Source: Pseudomonadota bacterium (GTDB lineage Bacteria > Pseudomonadota > Gammaproteobacteria > Xanthomonadales > Xanthomonadaceae). From it: a DNA stretch of 18,370 bases. Position 1 is the first letter of the stretch, and each line of letters starts with the position of its first letter. The notes below the pieces were generated by a model, which ran no database searches, was not told where the DNA came from, and was given only the letters and a program-made list of their open reading frames with translations. This document shows, in pieces, positions 6,712 to 17,522 of the stretch. The stretch covers positions 1-18,370 of the forward strand of contig JAEXBT010000033.1 in the NCBI GenBank assembly GCA_023393895.1, written 5' to 3'. The position numbers were made by a program, and so were the translations under genes.

Positions 6712-7464
6712 ATGCACGAAGACTGGAAGCGGTTCTACCGGCGGCAGGCGCTCGCCCTGGCGCTCTGCGCGGCCGGCCTGCTGCTGCTGTTCCATTTCAG
6801 CCGGCTCGACCTGCAGCTCGCCGACCCCTGGTATGACCCCGCACATGGGCGCTGGCCGTGGCGCGACGCGTGGTTGGCATCGGTGTTCGTGCATCGCGGC
6901 CTGAAGTACGTGCTGATCCTCGCCTCGTTGGCGTGCATCGCGATGGCGTGGACGCGGCGCGCCGCGATCAATGCGCGCGCCTGGCGCTTCGTGGCCGCCA
7001 GCAGCGTGCTGGTGCCACTCGTCGTCTCGCTCGGCAAGCGCCTCAGCCCGATGCACTGCCCTTGGGAAGTCGATCGCTACGGCGGCGCGAACCCTTACTT
7101 CGACCTGCTGGCAGGCGCGCCGTCGAGCCTCGCAACCGCCGGCCACTGTTTCCCCGGGGCATTCGTCTCGAGCGCCAGCTGGCTGCTCGCCTTCGCGCTC
7201 TGGCGCTGGCCGGAGGACCGAGGCCACGGCATCACGGCGGGATTCGCCGCACTCGCCTTCAGCCTGGCAGTAGGCTGGGTCCAGCAGGTGCGGGGCGCGC
7301 ACTTCCTCTCGCACACGCTGTGGTCGCTGTGGCTGAGCTGGGCGATCATCGTTGCCCTGCATGCGGCGCTCGGGCTGTGGCGGCGGCCGCTCGCGATGGC
7401 GAGGTCACCGGAGACCGCAGGCCTGTTCGTGGACGATGCGCTGCGTATCCGCGCAAACAACTGA
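6712..7464 (+). CDS. PAP2-family membrane phosphatase with altered motif 2
   Basis: The 250-residue protein has about six hydrophobic segments (near 13-28, 66-80, 93-108, 153-165, 174-190 and 204-222) and fits the PAP2 subfamily marked by HCPWxxxRYGG. Such enzymes remove phosphate from membrane lipids such as undecaprenyl diphosphate, phosphatidylglycerol phosphate or lipid A. Motif 1 is Lys109 with CP at 116-117 in place of the usual RP. Motif 3 is QQVRGAHFLSH with Arg194 and His197, the likely nucleophile. Motif 2, normally PSGH, reads GHCFPGAFVSS at 144-154, with Phe151 where the catalytic His is expected. The reading frame is intact on both sides, so this is a substitution, not a frameshift. 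Activity may be low or the role changed. No clear ribosome-binding site precedes the ATG. The gene ends seven bases from the convergent PII gene. Confidence 0.8.
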   Translation: MHEDWKRFYRRQALALALCAAGLLLLFHFSRLDLQLADPWYDPAHGRWPWRDAWLASVFVHRGLKYVLILASLACIAMAWTRRAAINARAWRFVAASSVLVPLVVSLGKRLSPMHCPWEVDRYGGANPYFDLLAGAPSSLATAGHCFPGAFVSSASWLLAFALWRWPEDRGHGITAGFAALAFSLAVGWVQQVRGAHFLSHTLWSLWLSWAIIVALHAALGLWRRPLAMARSPETAGLFVDDALRIRANN

Positions 7465-7471
7465 GCCGCGA

Positions 7472-8242
<771 letters not shown>

Positions 8243-8249
8243 CCACACG

Positions 8250-8270
8250 CGGTGCGCAGGACGCGCACCG
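8250..8270 (+). other. Eight-base-pair hairpin against the comM ribosome-binding site
   Basis: CGGTGCGC (8250-8257) and GCGCACCG (8263-8270) are perfect complements around the 5-base loop AGGAC. The stem ends exactly where the comM Shine-Dalgarno sequence GGAGG (8271-8275) begins. There is no T run. It could stop part of the ubiK transcripts, slow ribosomes, or protect an mRNA end. Confidence 0.5.
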
Positions 8271-8282
8271 GGAGGCGAAGCC

Positions 8283-9884
8283 ATGGGACTGGCACGGGTG
8301 ATGAGCCGGGCGCGGGTGGGCGTGCACGCGCCGCAGGTCACGGTGGAAGTGCACGTCGGCGCAGGCCTGCCGTCGCTGTCCATCGTCGGTTTGCCGGAAG
8401 CGGCCGTGCGCGAGGCGCGTGATCGCGTGCGCGCCGCGCTGGTGTGCGCGCAGCTGGAATTCCCGGCAGGACGCATCACCATCAACCTCGCACCGGCGGA
8501 CCTGCGCAAGGAAGGTGGCGGCTTCGACCTGCCGATCGCGCTCGGCATCCTCGCAGCCAGCGGGCAGTTGCCACATGCCGCGCTGGAGGACACCGAATTC
8601 CTCGGCGAACTCGGGCTCGGTGGTGAGCTGCGCGCGGTCACCGGCGTGCTGCCGGCAGCGCTGGCCGCTGCTGCGTCCGGACGTTCGCTGGTGGTGCCGA
8701 TAGCCGATGGTCCTGAAGCCGCGCTTGCCGGCCATTCTGGCGTTCGCGGCGCACGCACCCTGCTCGAAGTCTGCGCCTTCCTCCACGGCCACAAGTCGCT
8801 GCCGATCGTGACAGCACCACAGAGCGCGTGCGCAACTGATGACCTGCCCGACCTGGCCGACGTGCGCGGACAGGCCCAGGCGCGCCGGGCACTGGAGATC
8901 GCAGCCTGCGGCCAGCACCACCTTTTGCTGGTGGGCAGCCCCGGTTGCGGCAAGACGATGCTGGCCGCGCGCCTGCCCGGCATCCTGCCGCCGATGCAGG
9001 ACGCCGAGGCGCTGGAAACCGCAGCCGTGCACTCGGTCTCGGGGCGCGGTCTCGACCCGGCCCGCTGGCGGTTGCGGCCGTTCCGGGCCCCGCATCACAC
9101 CGCCAGTCCGGTCGCACTGGTCGGTGGCGGTGGCTCACCGCGTCCCGGCGAGATCTCGCTGGCCCACCACGGCGTGCTGTTCCTCGACGAGTTGCCCGAG
9201 TGGAGCCGCAGCACGCTGGAAGTGCTCCGGCAACCGCTGGAATCGGGAACGGTCACGGTATCGCGCGCGGCACGGCAGTGCGATTTCCCGGCGAGATTCC
9301 AGCTGGTCGCGGCGATGAACCCGTGCCCGTGCGGCTGGGCCGGTGACATCTCCGGGCGCTGCCGCTGCAGCGCAGAGACCATCACCCGATATCGCGCCCG
9401 CATTTCGGGGCCGTTGCTCGATCGCATCGACCTGCAACTTTCGATGCAGCGGCTTCCCCCGGCGGCGCTGGCAACCGCTGCCCCCGCTGCTGAGGACAGC
9501 GCCGCCGTGCGAGCGCGGGCCTGCACGGCCCGGGACCGCCAGCTGGCCCGCGCAGGCAAGCCCAACGCCTTGCTGACCCAGTCGGAGCTCACCCGCGACT
9601 GCCGCCTCGCGGCAGCCGACAGCGCCCTGCTCGAGCAGGCGATCGACCGGCTGCAGCTGTCGGCACGCGGCGTGCATCGCATCCTGCGGGTCGCGCGCAG
9701 CATCGCCGATCTTGCGGGACGCACCGATATCGCCACAGCTGACCTCGCCGAGGCCATCGGTTACCGAAGCCTGGAGGGAACCCGCCCATCTTCACCCCCA
9801 CTCCAGGCACTGCATCCACATCCGGTGCAGCCCCCGCGATTCACCACCGACATCGAGGCGCGGCCACCCGCCTGGCAGCCATGA
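8283..9884 (+). CDS. comM: ComM/YifB Mg-chelatase-like AAA+ ATPase
   Basis: The 533-residue protein is ComM (YifB), a hexameric helicase that drives branch migration when foreign single-stranded DNA is integrated during natural transformation. An N-terminal ChlI-type domain (about 20-140, with GLPEAAVREARDRVRAA and the GGGFDLPIALG element) is followed by the AAA+ core: Walker A GSPGCGKT at 218-225, Walker B VLFLDEL at 298-304, and the Cys cluster NPCPCGW...GRCRCS (Cys348, 350, 360, 362). The C-terminal lid ends near AIGYRSLE. The last ~35 residues are Pro-rich and extend past the usual family end (~500 residues). GGAGG seven bases upstream fixes the ATG. Other transformation genes are not in the window, and non-competent bacteria also keep comM. 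Confidence 0.95.
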   Translation: MGLARVMSRARVGVHAPQVTVEVHVGAGLPSLSIVGLPEAAVREARDRVRAALVCAQLEFPAGRITINLAPADLRKEGGGFDLPIALGILAASGQLPHAALEDTEFLGELGLGGELRAVTGVLPAALAAAASGRSLVVPIADGPEAALAGHSGVRGARTLLEVCAFLHGHKSLPIVTAPQSACATDDLPDLADVRGQAQARRALEIAACGQHHLLLVGSPGCGKTMLAARLPGILPPMQDAEALETAAVHSVSGRGLDPARWRLRPFRAPHHTASPVALVGGGGSPRPGEISLAHHGVLFLDELPEWSRSTLEVLRQPLESGTVTVSRAARQCDFPARFQLVAAMNPCPCGWAGDISGRCRCSAETITRYRARISGPLLDRIDLQLSMQRLPPAALATAAPAAEDSAAVRARACTARDRQLARAGKPNALLTQSELTRDCRLAAADSALLEQAIDRLQLSARGVHRILRVARSIADLAGRTDIATADLAEAIGYRSLEGTRPSSPPLQALHPHPVQPPRFTTDIEARPPAWQP

Positions 9885-9928
9885 ACGCAACCTTCAGGCA
9901 TGCCGCGCGGGAGGGTCCCGGCTGCCGG

Positions 9929-9934
9929 TAGACT
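9929..9934 (+). promoter_or_regulatory. Possible -10 box for the antiporter gene
   Basis: TAGACT fits the -10 consensus in four of six bases and lies 27 bases before the TTG start. The -35 position is GC-rich and does not match. A 5-base stem with a GGG loop lies just upstream at 9908-9920. Confidence 0.25.
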
Positions 9935-9961
9935 CCCAGCATCCCCGATGACGGAGCACGC

Positions 9962-11716
9962 TTGGACCTCCTGCAGCAGATCGACCTGCGTTTGCTCGGT
10001 GGCGCGATGCTCGTGCTGTCGGGCATCGTCTCGTCATTGCTTGCACGACGCTTCGGCGCGCCCTTGCTGCTTGTGTTCCTGGTGCTCGGCCTGCTGCTGG
10101 GCGTCGATGGTCCCGGCGGCATCCGTTACAGCGACACGCGCTTCACCTATCTCGTCGGCTCGCTGGCGCTTGCGCTGATCCTGTTCGATGGCGGCCTTCA
10201 GACCCGCGCCTCGCAGGTGAAGGGCAGCGTGGGTCCGGCACTGGTACTTGCCACCGTCGGCGTGGTCGCCACCGCTGCGCTGACGGCACTGGCCGCATGG
10301 AAGCTGCTCGCGCTCGAGCCGCTGCAGGCGATGCTGCTCGGGTCGGTGGTCGCTTCCACCGATGCCGCCGCGGTGTTCTTCCTGCTTCGCGCCGGCGGCC
10401 TTCGCCTCGAGCGACGCACCGGCAGCACACTGGAACTGGAGTCCGGCGCGAACGATCCGCTCGCCATCTATCTCACCCTGGCACTGACGGCGATGCTGGC
10501 CGGGCACGGCAACGAAGGTGGCGTGATCGGCTTCCTGATGCGTGTGTCATGGGCGATGGTGGCCGGCGCTTCCGCTGGCTACCTGGGCGGCCGCATCCTG
10601 GTCTGGTCGCTGAATCGCGTCAACCTGCCGCCGGGCCTGCATCCATGGCTGGCGATGGCGGGCGCGGTGATGGTTTTCGCCATCACCAACCAGCTGGGCG
10701 GCAGTGGTTATCTCGCCGTCTACCTGGCCGGCATCGTGGTGGCGAACCGCCCGGTGCGCGCACGCAGCGAAGTGCTCTCGGTGCAGGATGCCGCAACCTG
10801 GTTCGCGCAGCTGGTGATGTTCCTGCTGCTGGGATTGCTGGCCACGCCCAGCCGCCTGCTCGAGGTGCTGTGGCCCGCGCTGGGCGTCGCGGCATTCCTG
10901 ATGCTGGTGGGGCGGCCGCTCACAGTGCTGCTGTGCCTGCTGCCCTTCCGCTACCGTCCCGGCGAGATCGCCTTCATCGCCTGGGTGGGGTTACGCGGCG
11001 CAGTCGGGGTCTTCCTTGCCTCGATTCCCCTCCTGGCCAAGCTGCCCAACGCCTGGCTCTACTTCAACGTCGCCTTCGTGGTGGTGCTGACCTCCCTGAC
11101 CGTGCAGGGCTGGACACTGCCGTGGGCGGCACGCCGGCTCGGTGTCGCGGTTCCCCGCACCGATCCCGACACGCGACGCGTGCAGCTCGACCTGCCCGGC
11201 CAGCTCGATTACGACCTGCTGGGCTATCGCGTGCCCGCTGGCAGCAAGGCTCTCGACGCCGACACCTGGCCGCTCAACGTGCGCCTGATGATGGCCGTGC
11301 GTGGCGGCGAGGTCCTGACCGCGGAGGAAGCGGGCGCGCTTCGCGTGGACGATTACGCCTACCTGCTGGCACCCGCGGATTCGGCACGGCGGCTGGACTG
11401 GCTGTTCGTGGGTGATGGCGACAAGGCCGCGGAGCAGGAAACCTTCGGTGGCTTCATGCTGCCGGGCAACGTGGCACTGGGCGAGTTGGCGCGCTTCTAC
11501 GACCTGCGCATCCCCAAGCGTTACGCCGAGCGCACCGCCGCGGAACTGTTCGACGAGCGATTCGACGAGGAGCCGCAGGTCGGCGACCGCCTCTCGCTGG
11601 GGCCGGCCACCCTGATCGTACGCGGGATGAAGAACGAACGCGTGGCCCAGGTCGGACTGGAATTCGTCAGTCTGGGCGAACGCCTGATCAGCGGCGGCAA
11701 GGCACCGCGCGCCTGA
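9962..11716 (+). CDS. cvrA: CvrA/NhaP2-type potassium/proton antiporter, TTG start
   Basis: The 584-residue inner-membrane protein matches the CPA1 antiporter CvrA (NhaP2), which exchanges K+ or Na+ for H+ and helps in adaptation to low osmolarity. About 12 membrane segments fill residues 8-395. Key elements are LFDGGLQT at about 74-81, SVVASTDAAAVFF at 128-140 and ESGANDPLAIYLT at 160-172 with the ion-binding Asn164-Asp165 pair. The cytosolic C-terminus holds a TrkA-C (RCK-C) domain at about 405-490 and a CorC/HlyC-like domain at about 495-575, as in E. coli CvrA (578 residues). The start is TTG at 9962: GGAG (9953-9956) lies five bases upstream, and the nearby ATG at 9948 is in another frame. 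It ends at a strong hairpin shared with aceA. Confidence 0.92.
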   Translation: MDLLQQIDLRLLGGAMLVLSGIVSSLLARRFGAPLLLVFLVLGLLLGVDGPGGIRYSDTRFTYLVGSLALALILFDGGLQTRASQVKGSVGPALVLATVGVVATAALTALAAWKLLALEPLQAMLLGSVVASTDAAAVFFLLRAGGLRLERRTGSTLELESGANDPLAIYLTLALTAMLAGHGNEGGVIGFLMRVSWAMVAGASAGYLGGRILVWSLNRVNLPPGLHPWLAMAGAVMVFAITNQLGGSGYLAVYLAGIVVANRPVRARSEVLSVQDAATWFAQLVMFLLLGLLATPSRLLEVLWPALGVAAFLMLVGRPLTVLLCLLPFRYRPGEIAFIAWVGLRGAVGVFLASIPLLAKLPNAWLYFNVAFVVVLTSLTVQGWTLPWAARRLGVAVPRTDPDTRRVQLDLPGQLDYDLLGYRVPAGSKALDADTWPLNVRLMMAVRGGEVLTAEEAGALRVDDYAYLLAPADSARRLDWLFVGDGDKAAEQETFGGFMLPGNVALGELARFYDLRIPKRYAERTAAELFDERFDEEPQVGDRLSLGPATLIVRGMKNERVAQVGLEFVSLGERLISGGKAPRA

Positions 11717-11725
11717 ACCGGGAGC

Positions 11726-11761
11726 CCCGACGGCCGGCTGGGGATGGTACCGGCCGTCGGG
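11726..11761. terminator. Bidirectional hairpin between cvrA and aceA
   Basis: CCCGACGGCCGG (11726-11737) and CCGGCCGTCGGG (11750-11761) form a perfect 12-base-pair stem with a 12-base loop. It lies between two convergent genes, 10 bases after the cvrA stop and 12 bases after the aceA stop. No T run follows on either strand, so it is not a textbook intrinsic terminator, but position and stem strength suggest a shared transcription end or mRNA 3'-end protector. Confidence 0.7.
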
Positions 11762-11773
11762 ACCACCCTTGAC

Positions 11774-13069
<1,296 letters not shown>

Positions 13070-13113
13070 GGCGGTGTCCTTGGTGGATGCGTGGGTATTG
13101 CGTAAGGGCGGGA

Positions 13114-14754
<1,641 letters not shown>

Positions 14755-14802
14755 GCCGCCTGGCTCCATCCGATGCTGTGGCGCACAACATCTACGCTGG
14801 CG

Positions 14803-14830
14803 TATGTATTTGACAAAACAGAGTTGTCAA
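14803..14830 (-). promoter_or_regulatory. Possible promoter of aceB-aceA
   Basis: On the minus strand a perfect -35 TTGACA (14825-14830) precedes, at 16 bases, TACATA (14803-14808), a poor -10. The weak -10 would fit a promoter that needs an activator. Its -35 lies inside the second half of the dyad and the promoter overlaps the LysR-gene promoter. Confidence 0.45.
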
Positions 14831-14840
14831 TATGTATTAT
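14810..14840 (+). promoter_or_regulatory. Possible promoter of the LysR gene
   Basis: A perfect -35 TTGACA (14810-14815) is followed at 17 bases by TGTATT (14833-14838) or at 19 bases by TATTAT (14835-14840). The -10 overlaps the LysR-box-like dyad, which fits autorepression. Transcription would start near 14846, about 32 bases before the ATG. Confidence 0.5.
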
Positions 14841-14877
14841 TTGAATACCAAATACTTTGATATCGGCCCTTGTCCGT

Positions 14878-15843
14878 ATGGCACAGGCGACTGATTTTCC
14901 TCGTTTTTCGTACAAGGGCAGCCGGCTCAAGCCGCTGCGCGCCTTTTGTCAGGTGGCCCGCCTCGGCTCCATTTCACGCGCCGCCGAAGCCCTTTACCTC
15001 AGCCAGCCCGCGGTCACCCTGCAGGTGCAGGCACTGGAGCGGGAACTGGGCGTGCGGCTGTTCGATCGCAGCACGCGTCGCCTGACCCTCACCCGCGAAG
15101 GCGAACTGTTCTACGAGATGGCGCGGCCATTGGTGGAAGGTCTCGATGGCCTGGAATCCGGCTTCCGCGAAAAGCTGGCCGGGCTGGACGCCGGCGAGCT
15201 GCACGTGGCCGCCGGCAGCTCGACCATCCTCTACCTGCTGCCGCAGATCGTCGCGGCCTTCCGCGCCCAGCATCCGGAGATCCGCCTCAGCCTGCACAAC
15301 GTGACCGGCGCCGGCGGCCTTGAACTGCTGCGCTCGGACAAGGTCGATCTGGCGTTCGGTTCGATGCTCGATGTCCCCACCGACCTCGACTACGCGCCAG
15401 TCCACGAGTTCGAACCGGTCCTGATCACACCGCCTGATCATCCGCTGGCCGCCCAGCGCGACGTTGAACTGGCCGATCTCTCGCCCTACGGACTGATCCT
15501 GCCGCCGCAGCGCCTCACCACCTATCGGCTGATCGATCTCGTATTCCAGCGCGCGCGGGTGCCGTACACGGTCGCGCTGGAAGTCGGCGGCTGGGAAGTC
15601 ATCAAGCAGTACGTGGCGATGGGCCAAGGCATCAGCATCGTCACCGCGTTCTGCATCACCGAGGCCGATCGCGTCCGCCTGGCGACGCGCTCGCTGGCGA
15701 AGTTCTTCCCTTCGCGCAGCTATGGCGTGGTGAAACGGCGCGGCAAGTTCCTCTCGGCGCAGGCGCGGGCCTTCGTCGACCTCATCCAGCCCAGCCTGCT
15801 GGCGCCACGCGCGTACGACCAGACCGGGCATTCGGAGCGCTGA
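14878..15843 (+). CDS. LysR-type transcriptional regulator, divergent from aceBA
   Basis: The 321-residue protein has the LysR layout. The N-terminal winged helix-turn-helix (about 18-76) includes LKPLRAFCQVARLGSISRAAEAL, YLSQPAVTLQVQALERELG and LFDRSTRRLTLTREGE, followed by the linker helix. The substrate-binding domain (about 100-310) opens with GELHVAAGSSTILYLLP and resembles CysB/Cbl-like effector domains. The ATG at 14878 is preferred over an in-frame TTG at 14857, which lies in the -10 region of the candidate promoter; neither has a clear ribosome-binding site. Its position back to back with aceB across a 123-base gap containing LysR-box-like dyads suggests it controls the glyoxylate shunt and its own expression. 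The effector is unknown; a shunt-related acid is a guess. Confidence 0.93.
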   Translation: MAQATDFPRFSYKGSRLKPLRAFCQVARLGSISRAAEALYLSQPAVTLQVQALERELGVRLFDRSTRRLTLTREGELFYEMARPLVEGLDGLESGFREKLAGLDAGELHVAAGSSTILYLLPQIVAAFRAQHPEIRLSLHNVTGAGGLELLRSDKVDLAFGSMLDVPTDLDYAPVHEFEPVLITPPDHPLAAQRDVELADLSPYGLILPPQRLTTYRLIDLVFQRARVPYTVALEVGGWEVIKQYVAMGQGISIVTAFCITEADRVRLATRSLAKFFPSRSYGVVKRRGKFLSAQARAFVDLIQPSLLAPRAYDQTGHSER

Positions 15844-15869
15844 GGCCTGACGACAGTAATGAAGCGGGC

Positions 15870-16226
15870 TCAGTCCTCGACGATGCTGCGGAACCCGCCC
15901 CAGAACATCCGCTGCATGTCCATCACCGCCTTCATCTCACCGTCGAGCCCTTGCAGCCGCGGATCGACCATCACCTTCGCGTTGCAGGCATCACGCACCT
16001 CGCGGGAGGGGTAGGTGATCCATGAGAACACCACGACTTCGTCCTCCTGCAGCTGCACCGCCTGCGGGAACGAGGTCAGCTTGCCGGGTTGCACGTCGTC
16101 GGCGACGCATTCGACGTAATCGATCGCGCCGAAGTCCTTCCAGACCGCCGCACTCTTGGCCGACAGCGCGCGATAGGCGTCGACCTTGTCCCTCTTCACC
16201 GGTGCCACGAATCCATCGACATACAT
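15870..16226 (-). CDS. ybaA: YbaA/DUF1428-family protein
   Basis: The 118-residue protein matches E. coli YbaA (117 residues) from the opening MYVDGFVAPVKRDK through AIDYVECVADDVQPGK and VVVFSWITYPSREVRDACN to the end FWGGFRSIVED. The family folds as a ferredoxin-like alpha/beta barrel dimer and has no proven biochemical role; the old database label linking it to 4.5S RNA is not supported. The ATG at 16226 has AGGAG eight bases upstream, whereas the GTG at 16232, which would overlap the upstream stop as GTGA, has a spacing of only two bases. It is the last gene of the six-gene minus-strand run and lies 26 bases from the convergent LysR gene, with no strong terminator hairpin between them. Confidence 0.9.
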   Translation of the reverse strand: MYVDGFVAPVKRDKVDAYRALSAKSAAVWKDFGAIDYVECVADDVQPGKLTSFPQAVQLQEDEVVVFSWITYPSREVRDACNAKVMVDPRLQGLDGEMKAVMDMQRMFWGGFRSIVED

Positions 16227-16228
16227 GC

Positions 16229-16645
16229 TCACTTCTCCTGGCGGTTTTCGCAGTTGACCATCCACGGCACGCCGAAGCGGTCGATGCACATGCCGAAGCG
16301 TTCGGCCCAGAAGGTTTTCTCGAGTGGCATCGTCACCGTGCCTCCCTCCGAGATCCCCGCGAACCAGCGCTCGGCGTCGTCCGCGTTCGATGCATTGACC
16401 GACAGCGAGAAGCCGCCGAAGGGCCGCGCATGCTCGGGCGGCGTGTCCGAGCCCATCAGCAGCGAGCCGTCCGGGAATTGCAACGTCGCATGCATGATCC
16501 GCGAAGCATCGCCATCGGGCGCATGCTCGGCCATCGGCGATTCGCCATAGGTGTGGGTGAACAGGCAGGTTGCGCCGAACACCGCCTGGTAGTGATCGAA
16601 GGCGGCCTTGCAATCGCCCTCGGTGAAGCTCAGATAAGGGTTCAT
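16229..16645 (-). CDS. PhnB/YjdN-like VOC-fold protein
   Basis: The 138-residue protein is of the PhnB/YjdN glyoxalase-like type: MNPYLSFTEGDCKAAFDHYQ at the start, FPDGSLLMGSD near the middle, the FSLSVNASNADDAERWF strand-helix, and EKTFWAERFGMCIDRFGVPWMVN at the end, which is the usual closing motif. Two beta-alpha-beta-beta-beta modules of the vicinal oxygen chelate fold are implied. Members of this branch generally lack a complete set of metal ligands and most have no known substrate. The ATG at 16645 has AGGAG nine bases upstream. It follows the preceding VOC gene by 19 bases and leads into ybaA with a two-base gap. Confidence 0.88.
   Translation of the reverse strand: MNPYLSFTEGDCKAAFDHYQAVFGATCLFTHTYGESPMAEHAPDGDASRIMHATLQFPDGSLLMGSDTPPEHARPFGGFSLSVNASNADDAERWFAGISEGGTVTMPLEKTFWAERFGMCIDRFGVPWMVNCENRQEK
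16235..16239 (-). promoter_or_regulatory. Ribosome-binding site deciding the ybaA start
   Basis: AGGAG on the minus strand lies eight bases from the ATG at 16226 but only two from the GTG at 16232, so the ATG is the likely start. The site lies inside the last codons of the upstream VOC gene, which indicates translational coupling. Confidence 0.6.
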
Positions 16646-16664
16646 CGTGATCGTCTCCTGTGAG

Positions 16665-17090
16665 TCAGTCTTGCGCGGGAATGCCGGCGGGATCCATCCA
16701 GAACGGGCCCCAACCATGGCCATCGGGATCATGGAATGCGCGCTGGTACATGAAGCCATGATCCTCGGCCTCATGGGCCTCGCTGCCCCCGTGGGCGATC
16801 GCCGCTTCGACGATCGCATCGACCCCCTCACGACTGGCGAGCTGGATGGCGATCAGGCACTGCAGCTCGCGCTGTGCGTCACAGATGCCGCGCTCGGTAA
16901 AGGTCTGGAAGAATGCACGGCGCAGCAGCATCACCACCTGATGCGGGCCCAACACCACGGCGACCGCGTTGTCGTCGCTGAAGCGCGGATCGATCTCGAA
17001 GCCGAGGCCCGCGTAGAACGCACGGCTGCGCGCGAGGTCGGCGACCGGCAGGTTGACGTAGAGACCGCGGGTGACCAGGGGCGGATTCAT
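16665..17090 (-). CDS. VOC-fold glyoxalase/bleomycin-resistance-like protein
   Basis: The 141-residue protein has the glyoxalase-like pattern LYVNLPVADLARSRAFYAGLGFEIDPRFSDDNAVAVVLG at the N-terminus (first module) and HDPDGHGWGPFWMDPAG at the C-terminus (second module). FQTFTERGICDAQRELQCLIAIQLAS joins them. This is the common branch annotated as lactoylglutathione-lyase-like, in which few members are true glyoxalase I. A role in binding or altering a small electrophile or antibiotic is possible but unproven. Its ATG overlaps the stop of the SRPBCC gene (ATGA, 17087-17090), so the two are translationally coupled and may work on the same ligand. Confidence 0.9.
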   Translation of the reverse strand: MNPPLVTRGLYVNLPVADLARSRAFYAGLGFEIDPRFSDDNAVAVVLGPHQVVMLLRRAFFQTFTERGICDAQRELQCLIAIQLASREGVDAIVEAAIAHGGSEAHEAEDHGFMYQRAFHDPDGHGWGPFWMDPAGIPAQD

Positions 17091-17509
17091 GGCATCGCCT
17101 CAACGTGGCGCCTGAAGTTGTCTAGGATCGCCTGCCAGCCCTGTTGCTGCTGCGCGCGGCTGTGTGTGCGTTCTGCATCGAAGGTCTCGCGGACGGTGAC
17201 GCGGCCATCGCCATGGTCGATGAAATCGATGTCGACGTGGCGGTCGTCGTCGAGCCTGTAGCGCAGGTGGCTGTTCGGTTCGACGGCGACATAGGTGCCG
17301 CCGAAATCGAAGGCGAAGCTGCCGTCCTTCGCTTCCATCCGTGAGGAGAAGCGGCCGCCTTCGCGCAGGTCCACGGAGGAAGCCGTGGTGTGCCAGTCCG
17401 CGCTGGCTGTGTTCCAGCGCTTGATGTCGTCCGGGGTGTTCCATGCGGCCCAGACCTTCTCGAGCGGGGCGTTGAGTGTGGCTTCGACTGTGATCGGTGC
17501 GGTGTCCAT
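17087..17509 (-). CDS. SRPBCC/AHSA1-type ligand-binding protein
   Basis: The 140-residue protein has the START/Bet v1-like fold of the AHSA1 group: ITVEATLNAPLEKVWAAWNTPDDIKRWN at the start, then DLREGGRFSSRMEAKDGSFAFDFGGTYVAVEPNSHLRYRLDD and the long C-terminal helix HSRAQQQQGWQAILDNFRRHVEA. Such proteins form a deep hydrophobic pocket; most bacterial ones have no known ligand and often lie beside ArsR or ECF sigma regulators and VOC genes. An in-frame ATG at 17557 lies inside the upstream gene; the ATG at 17509 has GGAGA six bases upstream and gives the normal length. It starts 13 bases after the preceding PhnB-like gene ends. Confidence 0.9.
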   Translation of the reverse strand: MDTAPITVEATLNAPLEKVWAAWNTPDDIKRWNTASADWHTTASSVDLREGGRFSSRMEAKDGSFAFDFGGTYVAVEPNSHLRYRLDDDRHVDIDFIDHGDGRVTVRETFDAERTHSRAQQQQGWQAILDNFRRHVEAMP

Positions 17510-17522
17510 GACAGGTCTCCGG

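Larger units (their letters stand above)
14803..14854. promoter_or_regulatory. AT-rich divergent operator between aceB and the LysR gene
   Basis: Nested symmetries stand out in GC-rich surroundings. TTGACAA (14810-14816) and TTGTCAA (14824-14830) are a perfect inverted repeat with a 7-base spacer. GTATT-N5-AATAC (14834-14848) is a 15-base dyad with the T-N11-A spacing of LysR boxes. TATTTG-N5-CAAATA (14838-14854) overlaps it. TATGTATT occurs as a direct repeat at 14803-14810 and 14831-14838. These are sound candidates for binding by the adjacent LysR protein. Confidence 0.7.

Noticed and set aside
7141..7176. Frameshift in the PAP2 gene as the cause of the missing histidine
   Set aside because: Removing one G of the GGGG run would place a His codon here, but the downstream segments and the motif-3 region are in the present frame, so two compensating shifts would be needed.
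9908..9920. CGGGA-GGG-TCCCG stem between comM and cvrA as a terminator
   Set aside because: Five base pairs with a three-base loop and no T run are too weak in GC-rich DNA.
14857..14877. In-frame TTG as the LysR start
   Set aside because: It lies just after the candidate promoter -10 and has no ribosome-binding site; the ATG at 14878 gives the usual N-terminus.
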